The notes under the pieces are model-generated. The model saw nothing but the letters and a program-made list of their open reading frames with translations, had not been told where the DNA came from and made no database searches. Positions 10,547-21,209 of a stretch of DNA of 64,000 bases are shown here, piece by piece (the first letter of the stretch is position 1; each line of letters starts with the position of its first letter). Source of the stretch: Diphasiastrum complanatum (lineage: Eukaryota; Streptophyta; Lycopodiopsida; Lycopodiales; Lycopodiaceae); NCBI GenBank assembly GCA_029204225.1, contig CM055109.1:44083054-44147053 (forward strand). The letters run 5' to 3'. A program made the translations under genes and the position numbers.

Positions 10547-12181
10547 TAAACAAGCTGAGTTTTACTCAGATTCGTGAAGTAACAGCATGATGCATTCCTC
10601 TCTACTATCTGGAACTCAGTCCAGAGCAGACAGTTACAGACTCCAGAACCAGTTCCTGGGGCTGGTGCCAGTTCATCCAAGAATACGACAGCTTTCATTG
10701 AGGATGATGATGAGTCCGAGTATACGACAGATGACATTGAGAATTTTGAGCCTGTATTACCCAAGCAGACCCCAGTGGTTGAGGGTCAGTTGACTCAAGG
10801 ATTCAAATGGAAACAATATTCCATTCAAGATGAGTGCTTGCTCTATAGAGATAGAGTATGTGTCCCCAATTCAGAGGATTATAGGCAGTAGGTCCTATAT
10901 GAATGTCATGACAATCCTAGTGCGGGCCACCCAGGCATACAGAAGACCTATGAGCTTCTTCGTAGGCAATTTTTCTGGCATAGTATGAAAAAGGAGTCTA
11001 ACAGTATGTAACCAATTGCCAGAAATGAGAAGTAAATAAAACAGAGCGTTTAAAGGCAGGAGGGTTGTTGCAGCCCTTAGAAATACCAGCTGGTAAATGT
11101 GAGAGTATCTCCATGGATTTTATAGTAAGCCTGTCTAAAACCCAAAAGGGTAATGACGCTATATGGGTCACAATTGACCGTCTGACCAAAATGGCTCATT
11201 CTATTCTCAAAACAACCGTTAGAGCTCCAAAGTTAGCGAAGTTGTTTGTAGACAGGCTATTTAAATTGTACGGTCTACCTTCCGACATAGTCAGCGACCG
11301 GGACAGTAAGTTTAATGGAAATTTTTGGAGGGCAATATTCCATCATCTCCATACTGAACTTAATATGAGTACCACCGACCATCCACAGACGGACGGTCAA
11401 ACAGAGAGGGTAAATCAGGTGCTGGAGGATATGCTTTGTCCATACGTCAACAAGAAGCAGACTAATTGAGAGGAGTATCTCTCGATATTAGAGTTTGCTT
11501 ACAATAGTACCAAACATTCGGCTACGGGATATAGCCCATTTATGCTGATGTACGGTTTTCAGCCACGCTCACCCACAGCTGTAGGGTTTAAACAAGAAAA
11601 AGTTGAAACAACCAAAAACTTTTTAGAGGACCTATACCAGATGATAGAACGTACTAAGCGTAACATTAGGGAGTCCCAGGATCGAGCCAGGCATTATGCA
11701 GATCCACACAGAGGGGATGTGCAGTACTCTACTGGTGAGAAAGTCTACTTGAGAGTCCCAGTTGACTTTAAAACCCTCAAATTAGGAGTGTGTGCTAATC
11801 TATCTCCAAGGTATTGTGGTCCCTTTACCATCAGTAGGAGACTAGGCGAGGTCACCTATGAACTAGAACTCCCACACAGTAGTACGGTTTTTCCGGTCTT
11901 TCATGTAAGTCAGTTATGAAAAACCTTAACCAGATCAAAAAATCTGGTAGGGAACAATGTTTTAGTTCTCCCATTGGATCCTTAGCAACCTCCACATGAA
12001 CCAGAGGAGATTCTTGATAGTAGAGAGACACAGACTCGTCATACTCTCTATACCGAGAATATCTGCTCAAGTGGAATGATCAGTCTGTTAAGAATGCCAC
12101 TTGGAAAAGAGGCAGCATCCTTTGCAAAAAAATTTCAGACTTTGTCTTAGAGGACCAAGACGGTTCTTAAGGGGGAGGGAG
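10547..12181 (+). pseudogene. pol: Gypsy-1 integrase and C-terminal tail
   Basis: RNase H is absent. A zinc-binding N-terminus is seen at about 10,890-11,000 ([18 protein letters not shown]). The core starts near 11,065 with SMDFIVSL (first Asp), SDRDSKF (second Asp) and QTDGQTERVNQ (Glu), so the D,D,E triad is present. A TGA interrupts at 11,467-11,469, after which EFAYN, SPFMLMYGFQPRSP and the SPRYCGPF...VFPVFHVSQL C-terminal module follow to 11,919. This module precedes a chromodomain in chromoviruses; here the tail is broken. Confidence 0.8.
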
Positions 12182-12790
12182 TGTTACGAGCTCGTGACCA
12201 ATGCCGAATCCTAGAGAACACTAATAGGTCAAATACCACAGTCAGGGTCGTGTCCAGCATACACGACCAATAGGGCAAGATAGTGTGAGTAGTGTGCCCC
12301 AGCATGGTCCATAGCTATGGCGGGCCTAACACAGTCTAGGGACCCTGTCAACAGGACAGGGCCCCCAATTGGGTCCCAACGTGCAGTCGGCCACGTCAGT
12401 GCCACGTGGCTGACACTTGGCAGTTGCATGCTACCAGTCTCCACACTGGGCTAGGAGGGGCTTACTCTATATCAGGGGGTTGGCAAGGTTGGGTGGATCA
12501 GTTAGTGTTTTGCCCTACTGTGGTATTAGCATCTATTACAAGCAGGCCCGCTACCCTCTGTAACAAGCAGCCTTCATGCACTGAGCCACCCTGTGGCGAA
12601 GTGCATTGAAGGCTGCTTTTACATGGTAGCAGCCTGCTCACGGCCTGCTACCGGGCGTAATTGGCCCTTCAACCCTTCAACCATGTGCTATGGCTCTGAA
12701 CACATCTGTTCAGAGCCTATGAAAATGGGACATCTGTCCTTTGTCACTCCTCATGCCAATTACGGAGTTTCCAAATTTTTCGGGAGATAA
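12182..12790 (+). repeat. Gypsy-1 3' LTR (approximate right end)
   Basis: Begins TGTTACGAGCTCGTG directly after the polypurine tract. A TATA-like ACTCTATATCAGG lies near 12,470. The right end is uncertain: no second copy is available for comparison, and the unique-looking sequence merges into a GA microsatellite. Confidence 0.55.
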
Positions 12791-12818
12791 AGAGTGGTGG
12801 CATAGATGGTTTCCACTC

Positions 12819-12821
<3 letters not shown>

Positions 12822-12896
<75 letters not shown>

Positions 12897-12904
12897 CGAG
12901 AGAG
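12822..12904. repeat. (GA)n microsatellite
   Basis: About 83 bp of GA dinucleotides with two GCGA interruptions near the right end. It produces spurious long RE/SL open frames on both strands. Confidence 0.95.
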
Positions 12905-13031
12905 CCAACTTGTGGTTCTCACTCTTTTAGAGAGAGAAAGAGTGGAGTAGGTCATGACTACCATTTTGGATAACATCACTCATCTTTTACATAAGTCAAT
13001 GAATTTTTCACCTTTCATCCTGCCATAAAAA

Positions 13032-13205
13032 ATGGTGAGGGCATTATCGTTCAGCCTAATGGCCTCAGAAGATGAGATGGACTCCATGAAGAAGAACAAG
13101 GTCTGGACTCTTGAACCAGTGCCAGGAAATAGGAAGTCTGTCAAATGTAAGTGGATCTACAAGAATAAATATGGACCAGATGGCAATGTATCAAGAGTCA
13201 ATATT
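13032..13205 (+). pseudogene. Copia reverse transcriptase N-terminal scrap
   Basis: Reads MASEDEMDSMKKNKVWTLEP followed by CKWIYKNKYGPDGNVSRV, the first 50 or so residues of the Copia reverse transcriptase domain (RVT_2). It stops being recognisable after this. No flanking LTRs are seen, so it is a short truncated relic. Confidence 0.7.
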
Positions 13206-13761
13206 GCTATGCTTATATTTTGGTGAAGTGGCCTTACCATCTTTCATCAAGCGCCATAATGGCATCACCATCTTTCATGGCAGGATTTCCTAAAGTTAAA
13301 GTTATCATACAATCCATTCCACCATATGTAAAAGCATTGATGGAAAATTTGTCATGTAGTTTAAGGCCTTACCCAGTTCATTGAATGGTGTCTAGTTTTA
13401 GACGAGACACCATTCAATGAACTTACACATTCTATAAGGTGTGCTTATTATAAATAGTAAGCATGCAATTCTCAAAATTACTAAAAATAGTACAAAATAT
13501 CTTCTTGACTTTCCATTTGTGCTTTACATCGGGGACACTCTCAAGCTTTCCCCAATGTGAGGGCACCCTCAGGCCTCAAGCCCCTTGTATTGGGCCCTCG
13601 GCGGACAGTGTTGCCCTTGAGCCCCTCACATCGAGGAAGGGCCTCACATGGGGTCTTCCCCTATACATGACTATTGTTCGCGAGATTTTTAGGCAACTTG
13701 GGGCCCTATATTATTTTCCATAACATAGGGCCCGAAGTCAACTTTTCTCAAAATGTTGCAT

Positions 13762-13764
<3 letters not shown>
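13206..13764. other. Non-coding stretch with short hairpins
   Basis: No gene is supported. It contains an 18-bp perfect inverted repeat (13,376-13,422) and a GGGCCCTAT/ATAGGGCCC hairpin (13,701-13,733). A GC-richer segment at 13,540-13,660 could be LTR-derived, but I find no partner. Confidence 0.5.
13376..13422. repeat. Perfect 18-bp inverted repeat hairpin
   Basis: Arm GTTCATTGAATGGTGTCT (13,376-13,393) and its exact reverse complement (13,405-13,422) are separated by 11 bases. Weaker pairing extends outward (AAGGCCTTA against TATAAGGT), which suggests the core of a larger foldback or MITE. Confidence 0.8.

Positions 13765-13857
<93 letters not shown>
13765..13857. repeat. (GA)n microsatellite
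   Basis: About 93 bp of uninterrupted GA. A 34-residue RE-repeat reading across it is an artefact. Confidence 0.95.
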
Positions 13858-13859
<2 letters not shown>

Positions 13860-14432
13860 CTATGGCTGGTTCAGAGGGAGATAGACATGGTCAGAAAAAT
13901 AAATCAGACGAACCGTCAGTTACGTGCGGTAATGGTCGTTCGATCGAACCATTACCACAACTAATCTGGTCCCTGGGCAGCTCGTGGCCTCCGCCACTCG
14001 CTGTTCGGGTCCCAAATTATTTATGGTAATAGCCCTCCAAATGGCCATCACCTACTACATAACAACCTAGAGGTTCTTTTTGTGTAGTTGGAGAAATTCT
14101 TATATGGCATAATAGTACGCTTGAAATTATTAGTTAAAAGTAGATGTCATCATAAATACCTTAGAATTTTGAGATTCATTACTATTTTTAGAAAGTAGAA
14201 TAGGGGTGAAGAGCATGCCTTTGTTTCGAAATATTTTTCTCATTAACCACTTTTCGATTGAAAAAGGTTAAAAAAAATGCATTTCAATGAAGAGAAAAAT
14301 GACTGTGAAGGGCTTGGAAGCCTTCAAAATCCATGCGTGGCGAAGAGGTGCTTAATGTACTAGTTACTATTTTAAAAAAGTCAATAGGTGCTCATCATTT
14401 TCAAAAGATCAAACATACTATAAATAAAAAGT
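13858..14432. other. No gene recognised
   Basis: No supported ORF or RNA gene. Confidence 0.5.
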
Positions 14433-16001
14433 TCAAGAAAAACCCTTGATGGTTGCTATGCTGGAGAAGGCCTCCACTCCAGGGAGGCCCCCTTGGGCTA
14501 CTTCTCGTTGCAGAAGGACAGAACCTCCCCCAATACCTATTGCCAAGTGTGTTTTTCTTGTTTTAGCACCTCCAATTGATGGCTTATTAGAAACATTTCC
14601 TTTTTTTTCAGAGAGTCTATCGCTTTTTTCAATCATGACATTCCCTTTATGTAGTCCTGCATTTGACATAACTATTTCTAACATCCTAACTGCTGCTTTA
14701 GCCAGAGACTCCAGTTTATGATTCCATGCTAGTAGAATATGCAAGTAAATAAGTTTTTCAATAATACGGATCTCAGCTTGCAATGTGCATATGTGAACAT
14801 TTTATAATGGAATTGGCAGAACACTTTTCATATTTAAATCTTCAACTTCTCATGTTGGGCCAATGTTTGATCGTCCCAAATTCATATTGTAGCAATCTTT
14901 CATGCAATATAGACATGGATGCTTTGATGTTGCCCCATGAAAGACATTATACATACGTTTTAATGTTTTCAAGTCCCCTGTAAAGTGCCATTGAATTTGA
15001 AAACTTCCATGGTTTTCGACTATAAATTTCTGACCCTCCAAAATGTCTCTTTATAATCTCGTCATAATTTGTTCTTGAAAATATCCATGAAAGTATTTTA
15101 TGGTCCTCTTTCAAAACCTGTAAAGAAACAAGTAACGCATGACATGTCAATAAAAACTGGCAAGGTACGAAATGTTAATAACGATATTGTAAATGAAAAT
15201 TGAAATGTATACTTGGAATTCCGCCAACCACCATATGTGATTTTCCGATTGAACACTAAACGTTTGATCATATGTATTCGAAATATTGTTCATCAAAGTG
15301 ACATTCCCTCATTCCAACTTTTGATCTTTGATGATCTCAGATTCATCCAATTTTATTACAATAATGATCTTTCCATTTACTTGATGTTCGTCTAATTTAT
15401 AGAATCGAATAATGTATTTTAGAATATTTTCAATATCAAGAAAAATATTATTGCAATCATTGTAATTGAGCTCACCATATTCTGATTTGTATAATTCAGT
15501 TATATGAAGTGGTTGGCCAACTACTTTGAACATTTCGTCATTATAATAATTTCTTGCTAATCTTACCCGATATTGACATTTTGGAATATGCCCTCTAGCT
15601 ATCCTCGATTTTTTCCTCTCTCGGTGGCTCTGTTGTTACTGGTACTCATCTAGCTGCCTAGCCAATAAATGATCATTATACTCTGTTGAAGTGGCTTCTG
15701 TAGTTAATTGAGCTATGGTTTTCTCCTGGCTTTTGATATGCATGATATGTCTTATTTGCTGTATTTCATTTTCTTCTTTGAAGCTTTGGCATCTCTTTTT
15801 CCATCCGTCCGACGCTTTTTCTAAATTGTAGATCTCATTACTTTGACGGATATTAAGATTTTTCGCATTTTTGAATTCTTGTTTCAAGTTGTGGATTTCT
15901 TGGGCGTGTTGTTCTCGTTCTTTGGAAAGTATTACAGTCATTGCCTCACTTGATTTCTTGGGTTCTTGATTAACAGACGTCTCATCTCCTCTAGTAGTCA
16001 T
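14433..16001 (-). pseudogene. Decayed minus-strand multi-exon gene, unknown family
   Basis: Starting at 16,001 (MTTRGDETSVNQ) the product begins with a coiled-coil-rich region of about 120 residues (heptad-like KEREQHAQEIHNLKQEF). After one TAA (15,636-15,638) the same frame continues through SRIARGHIPKCQYRVRL and KIIIVIKLDESEIIKDQ to a TGA at 15,309. A further exon-like reading ends at a GTATAC donor near 15,210. A T-rich acceptor TTTCTTTACAG lies at about 15,120-15,130, and the next exon carries WHFTGDLKTLKRM and ATSKHPCLYCMKDC, with a single-base frameshift near 15,045. Another 116-codon ORF (14,783-14,433) may be the last exon. The GDLK and PCxYC block resembles uncharacterised repeat-associated eukaryotic proteins; function unknown. 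Confidence 0.45.
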
Positions 16002-16149
16002 GTCCTAGTGAACAAGATTTCTTGTGTTGCTTTAGAAGTTGGTAGGGACAATGCAGTGGTGTTAACAACATGTAGTATATTTTTCCAATCCTTTTTTATT
16101 TTCTTATATGTGACTCAAGGTACCTTAGCCGAGCTGAAACTTGAAAAAA

Positions 16150-16375
16150 AAAAAATCCCAAAAACTCGAAAAACTGAAAAAGGTGAAAAATTTGAAAAAT
16201 TGAAACATCGTGAAAACTCGAAAAATTTAGAACTCCTCGAAAAAATCATATTAACTCGAAAAATTTACAAGAGACTCGAAAAAGCGGAGAAACTCGAAAA
16301 ATTCGAAAAACTGAGGAGCCTCGAAAAATTTGCGAATAGACTCGAAAAAGTCCAAAAACTCAATTCAGTGGATGC
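16150..16375. repeat. Degenerate CTCGAAAAA tandem/dispersed repeat
   Basis: Some 15-20 copies of a word close to ACTCGAAAAA or TTGAAAAA are spaced about 9-17 bp apart. They create a lysine/glutamate/leucine-rich open frame of 144 codons on the plus strand (15,966-16,400), which is best seen as a by-product of the repeat. Confidence 0.7.
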
Positions 16376-16503
16376 AAAAAAAAAAAAAAAATTCTTATAG
16401 ATTGGTAGTAGGTAATCGGCTGGCTAGGTTCGCATATCCCCAAGTCAGTTGCTTACTCCAATACAATCCGCCAAAGAAATTTGTTATTAATGGTCTCATC
16501 CTC

Positions 16504-16569
16504 CTAGGCACATTTTGAGGGGTTATAGTACATATATACAGTTTTTCTTATTGGTACTACTGTGGCCAG
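16504..16569 (-). pseudogene. Continuation of the minus-strand reading left of the minus-strand Copia
   Basis: Reads ATVVPIRKTVYMYYNPSKCA then TAG (16,504-16,506) on the minus strand. With the Copia insertion and one GCCAG duplication removed, it continues in frame the exon at 22,196-21,864. Confidence 0.45.
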
Positions 16570-17224
16570 TGTGAAGGATTTCAGATCATTCAAGATCCAA
16601 TCCATGTCCCTAATCTTTGGTTACAATAAGGAGCAAACCAACAATCCTGCCAATGTAGAAAAATCAGCATCTACATACAAAATGAGATGCAAACTCTAAG
16701 ATATATTGATCAAACATGAACCAAAACATAAAATATGTTTGTTGTCCGTACAATTACAGTACCCTATTGTATTTCACATGTGTGAAACCAAAAATAGCAA
16801 TAAATGAGCATTCTACACACAAGATTGCAAGATAACACCAAGATAGTGCACCAATCAGTAGTAGAACCCAAAGAGAACCATGTATATTGATGAAATGAGA
16901 GAGAGGAGAGAAAAGATATGTCTCTCCACGAGTTACATCCTTTTATAGAGTTTTCAAACCCTATTTGGCCACTTGGCTTTCCCTCCAAAATGTAAACCCT
17001 ACTATTTTTGGGTCTAGATTCAATGTACCCAAAGTTCAAATTTGAATCTCTCTCAAACTCGACTACCAACTTTCCCACACTTTCAAAAAAGTGTTTATTG
17101 ACTGTATTTTAAACTAATATAACTTCAAAAAATTTATCTCTAAGTCGAAAATGAGTTTTGGCCTCTTATTGACAATTTACCAAAATATGACTAAACTAGA
17201 CTAAACTAGTTGAAATCTCTCACA
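16570..17224 (-). repeat. Copia-m 3' LTR
   Basis: On the minus strand it starts TGTGAGAGATTTCAACTAG and ends CCTTCACA. It carries a TATA-like CTATAAAAGGATGTAAC near 16,940-16,960. It is preceded in element orientation by the purine tract GAAGAGGGAG. Confidence 0.9.
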
Positions 17225-17934
17225 CTCCCTCTTCAACTAGTTTTGGCATAGTTTTGACAATAGAACTTTGATCCAACTTTAGAATGATCTCCATCCTAAG
17301 TATAGACCTTCTTTCTAAGGTTCTAAAGTATCTTTCATAATTGATATAGAGAATAGTGTCCAAATTGGATGCTTCACTATTTCTTACATCAATTTTACAC
17401 ATCAAGATATAACTAGAACATAAAGAACCAAATAGAATGTGAATGAAATGATTCCTCCATGTTTCAAACTTTGAACTCTCTGGAAAATTACAGCAACCAA
17501 ACAATAAATGTGAGTGATGACCATTTGCTTGCTTGTCTCCTCCAACTTTGTCCTTTCTTGATATGTCTCCACCATAAAACTCCATGAATGAGCCTCCATC
17601 TCCATCTTGCCACAAGATATCATCAAATCTTGATGACTTGGCCATGAATGAGTGACATAATGAACCTCCATTAGCTTCATTTCCATCAGCAAGACCAGCC
17701 AAGAATGCTAGTACAACTCCAACAATAAGATATTGCAAGACAATGTAGCTAGTTTGTCCATATCTTGACAATTTGCACACATCCACATGAAATAGCTCAA
17801 ACATGAGATAGAACAAGTAAAGTAAAATTGAATAGCACTTCCTTGCTGCTCCTTTGACCTTACTTGAGTCTTCAATAAGCTGAAAAAATAGATCCATAAC
17901 ATCTTTGCCAAAACTTTCCTTTGATGCTCTTGAC
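17220..17934 (-). pseudogene. Copia-m terminal pol region (RNase H position)
   Basis: An open frame of 225 codons ends ...KTMPKLVEEGV, matching the KTM...VEEGV terminus of the intact relative at 59,604. Upstream little of a Copia RNase H can be recognised (GLADGNE at the position of the first catalytic Asp, nothing convincing for EAEY). It is either a highly diverged or a replaced RNase H segment. Confidence 0.5.
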
Positions 17935-18518
17935 TAGCTCCAAATTGCGACCTTTCGTTTTGTGTTGTTGAAGCCCTTTGAGACCAACCTCTTGATCTTC
18001 CTCTTGGTCATCAAAGTCATTGAACAAAATTTGTTTTCCAGATCCATTATTTGCTTTCCAGTATGAAAAACATGAGAACCAATATCCACTTGCATAGCAT
18101 CATCTACACAAGAAAATTCTTCAAAACATGTGAATAAAGCAAAGTGAGTTGCTTCCACTTGCTTACCTTTCTCTTGATCATCAAAGATATCAGAGATATG
18201 AATATCTTCAGACCTGAACCTTTGGAAATACTTCCTCTCAAACATATGATCTAGACTCAACAAGATCTCATCAATGCTTGATCTCGATCTTTCATAAAGG
18301 TTAGTGAAAACAATGTCACCAATGTCACCATCATAAATCAAAAGATAGATTCCAAACTTTCCATCCAACATGAAGTAGAGTAGGTGAAGATGAGTATCAA
18401 ACCTAATAAATCCAGCCTTCTTGAGTCCATAACAAACCTCAATAAGCTCACCAATGAGATCTCCCTTGTCTTGAAGAAATTGCCTCTCGATTTGCTCCAT
18501 GTAGTCTTCTCCAACCAA
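17934..18518 (-). pseudogene. Copia-m reverse transcriptase-like region, catalytic motif altered
   Basis: A 194-codon open frame lines up loosely with the Copia polymerase palm of the intact relative: YMEQ, YGLKKAG (for YGLKQAP), LLYFML, YLLIYDGDIGDIVFT (for LLLIYVDDIILSGG) and a following IDEILL. The YVDD catalytic box reads YDGD, so polymerase activity is not expected. The open frame has been kept although the sequence has drifted far from its relatives. Confidence 0.5.
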
Positions 18519-18544
18519 CCTTTTGCCATCTCAATCATGAATGA

Positions 18545-19480
18545 TCAATTCACAATCATAGAATCCTTTGAGTTGATGAAGAGATGTGAGATCCATGTCT
18601 TGGATCTTCCCAAGAACCAATGTCCATTGCTCTTTCCTTCATAAGACTCCCTCTTAATGATTGCATCATAAGAAGTAGAAACCTCAAAAACATTAGAAGC
18701 CATGAAAAAAATGATTAGTACCTTCAACATAAGGATGATTGAAGTACTCTCTTTTTTCAAACAAGAACTTCTACTCAATGTTTTAGGTAATGAATCATAT
18801 GATAATGATTCTTCCTCACTATCATTCACAATGACATCATTCAAAGTACATCCTACTTTGAATTCACATACTTCTCTTCTTCTTGACTTGTGACTATCTC
18901 CCTCACCAAGTCTCTTGATAGAACCATTTGATCTACTTTCTTTATGAAGAAATGTGACTCCACTTGCTGCAAAAATGACTTTCTTGGACTCATCACAAAA
19001 GAATGTAGAAGAACCACCTCCTTCACGAATGCACCTAGCAACATCTTTTTCCATATGATCAAAGAAATCATTAGCAACAATATTTTCCAAGGAAGAACCT
19101 TCACCACCTCCATTGATGAAGTTAGCTCTTTCCTTACCTTTTGCATGCTTGCACTTGCCATGAAGAACCATTGAAACACCATCATTATCCTCAAGACTAG
19201 CCAAGTTAGCACAAAGATGAACATCTCCAAAAAGCATATTAGATCTTGACCTAGATCTAGCATAAGGAAGCTTGTTAGACTTTGCATAAGATCCACCAAT
19301 CTTATTGATGCTAAAAGGTAACTTTGGAAAGTTGAGACCAATCTCCTTTTCCATTCCATCCTTTTTGTTAGCCATAACAAAAGCATCAAGCTTGAAAAGT
19401 CTACCTTGTTTATTGCCCCTAGCAACCAAGATTTCTTCCTTTGTAATGAAGCAAGCATCACCACCAATCTTTACCATGTA
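18545..19480 (-). pseudogene. Copia-m post-protease region with lost integrase
   Basis: In frame with gag after a single TGA (19,481-19,483). It begins like the pre-integrase segment (IGGDACFITKEEIL, GRLFKLDAFVMANK), has LPYARSRSRS matching LAYSRSTSRS of the intact relative, and then becomes a 200-residue serine/glycine/lysine-rich sequence with no recognisable D,D,E integrase core. 310 codons remain open. Confidence 0.55.
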
Positions 19481-20629
19481 TCATTTCTCTATCATTTGAC
19501 CAACACTTAGCAAATTCTTTGAAAGTGAAGGAATGTAAAGAACACCATCAAGTCTTGCTTTCCTATTAGTAGAGAGACAAATAGGAATTGAACCAATACC
19601 TTCAATCACACACTCACCACCATTGGCCATGTGAATTGCTTTCTTGGCTCCATCATAAGTGACCAAAGAAGTAAAGAACTCCTTGTGACTAGTCATGTGT
19701 GAGCTAGCTCCACTATCAATCCACCATGAATCTTTGTCACCTTCACTTGATATTGGACTTGAAGAACACATAAAAAGAGAATCACCACCACCTAGATTCT
19801 CATCATTAGTAGAGTAGTTGATTTGCTTGCTACCTTCATCTCTTTGCTTCTTCAAACATTCATTTGCAAAATGCCATTTGATTCCACGATAAAAGCATTT
19901 CAACTTAGACTTATCTTTCTTTTTGCCAAAAGAAGAAGTCTCACCTTGATCTTGCCCTTTAGACCACTTGCCTTTGTCTTTGCCCTTGAACTTGCCTTTG
20001 ATGAACATAGCATCCTCTTCATAATGAGATGTCGATGTAGATCCACCTCCTCTTGATTGAAGCCTATGCTCCTCATTCACCAAGATCTCTTGCAAATCCA
20101 CAATACTTGGAAAAGTCTTTTGAATAGCAAAACTTTGAACAAGATTAGCATGATCATCCAACAAGCCATTAAGTATAACTTGAACAAGCTCTACCTCCTT
20201 AATGCTTTCATCAATACATGCTAACTCATCATTGAATGCCTTAACCCTCAAAACAAAAGCATGAGTATTCTCTTCCTTCTTTTGCAAACTTTGAAAGATT
20301 TGCCTCCTAAGAGTAAGCACTCTTGATGTAGACTTGGATTCATAAAGCTTCTTCAAAGCTTCCCAAGCCTCCAAAGATGATGTGCACTTACCAACTTCCT
20401 TGAGAAGTTCATTGGTAGCATTCATCTTAATCATGTGTAGAGCTTTCTTTGCTCTCTTGTCATACCTCACTTGATCTTGAGGTGCTTGAGGTCTTTCCTC
20501 CACACTTGCAACAATCTCCATCAACTCATTCATCTCCAATAAGGACTCCATCCTCACCTTCCAAGTAGAATAGTTTATTGAGGTAAGCCTATCATTGCTC
20601 TCCAACATAAAGCCTCCACTTGTAGCCAT
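19481..20629 (-). CDS. gag: Copia-m Gag and protease
   Basis: The likely start is MATSGGFMLESNDRLTS (codon 20,627-20,629), matching the starts of the relatives at 44,853 and 55,651, although the frame is open upstream. It has a Copia gag core (YSTWKVRMESLLEMNELMEI, KKLYESKSTSRVLTLRRQIF), a lysine/glycine-rich linker, and a knuckle reading CFYRGIKWHFANEC in which the second Cys is Arg and the usual GH is WH. The protease loop WWIDSGASSHMT is intact. Gag would form the particle; the altered knuckle may weaken RNA binding. TGA ends the frame at 19,481. Confidence 0.8.
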   Translation of the reverse strand: MATSGGFMLESNDRLTSINYSTWKVRMESLLEMNELMEIVASVEERPQAPQDQVRYDKRAKKALHMIKMNATNELLKEVGKCTSSLEAWEALKKLYESKSTSRVLTLRRQIFQSLQKKEENTHAFVLRVKAFNDELACIDESIKEVELVQVILNGLLDDHANLVQSFAIQKTFPSIVDLQEILVNEEHRLQSRGGGSTSTSHYEEDAMFIKGKFKGKDKGKWSKGQDQGETSSFGKKKDKSKLKCFYRGIKWHFANECLKKQRDEGSKQINYSTNDENLGGGDSLFMCSSSPISSEGDKDSWWIDSGASSHMTSHKEFFTSLVTYDGAKKAIHMANGGECVIEGIGSIPICLSTNRKARLDGVLYIPSLSKNLLSVGQMIEK

Positions 20630-21209
20630 GTTGAAATGACCTGATCTTCTTCTTTCAACCTGTTCCAATGCACAAAGCACTCTCTTGAATATCAACAAAT
20701 GAACTCAAGAATAAATCACAAAGATATGGAACCTCTCAAATCTCTTCTAGCACTTCTAACTAGAAACTCAACACATAGAATAGTGATATCTTGATCAACC
20801 TATGATCTATCCTCAATCTAATGATTCTTGCCACTTTCTAAGATTGAAACACACTCAAATGAAGTTTAGTAACCTCACAAACTAGAGATCCAATCAAAAT
20901 TAGGGTTTTGACAAAATCACAAAAGATTGAATATCTCAAATTCTACATGCAATTTCTAGAAACTTGGTATATCTTCTTGTAGACTCCAATGAGACCTTCC
21001 TAATGCACCAAAAATCATCTAATTCCAGTAAACCAAGTGTGAAATCGGAATTGATCAAGTATCTAACCTTATATCAATTCTACACATGCAAAAATGCTGA
21101 TTTGTGAGTAGAGATCAATCTAGCATGCTCTAGCATTGGTAACTCCTCCAAATCCTTGCTAAAGATGGTTGATCCTTTCATAACCTGAAACACAAAAGAT
21201 CTGATACCA

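Larger units (their letters stand above)
8650..12790 (+). mobile_element. Gypsy-1: 5'-truncated Ty3/Gypsy element
   Basis: Gag, protease, reverse transcriptase and integrase follow in Gypsy order, ending in a purine tract (AAGGGGGAGGGAG) and an LTR that begins TGTTACGAGCTCGTG at 12,182. No matching LTR is seen upstream of gag, so the left end has been lost. The copy has frameshifts and stops in gag, a deletion in the polymerase palm, loss of the RNase H region and a stop in integrase. It is a dead relic. Confidence 0.8.

Noticed and set aside
12710-12979. Long RE- or SL-repeat proteins across GA tracts (also 13,674-14,029 and 26,536-26,781)
   Set aside because: They are translations of dinucleotide microsatellites with no non-repeat domain.
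15966-16400. 144-codon Lys/Glu-rich ORF
   Set aside because: Created by the CTCGAAAAA repeat and overlapping the start of the minus-strand gene; no domain.
17402-17692. Alternative-frame ORFs within Copia-m (also 18,853-19,467)
   Set aside because: They overlap frames with better family matches and end-to-end agreement with the relative.
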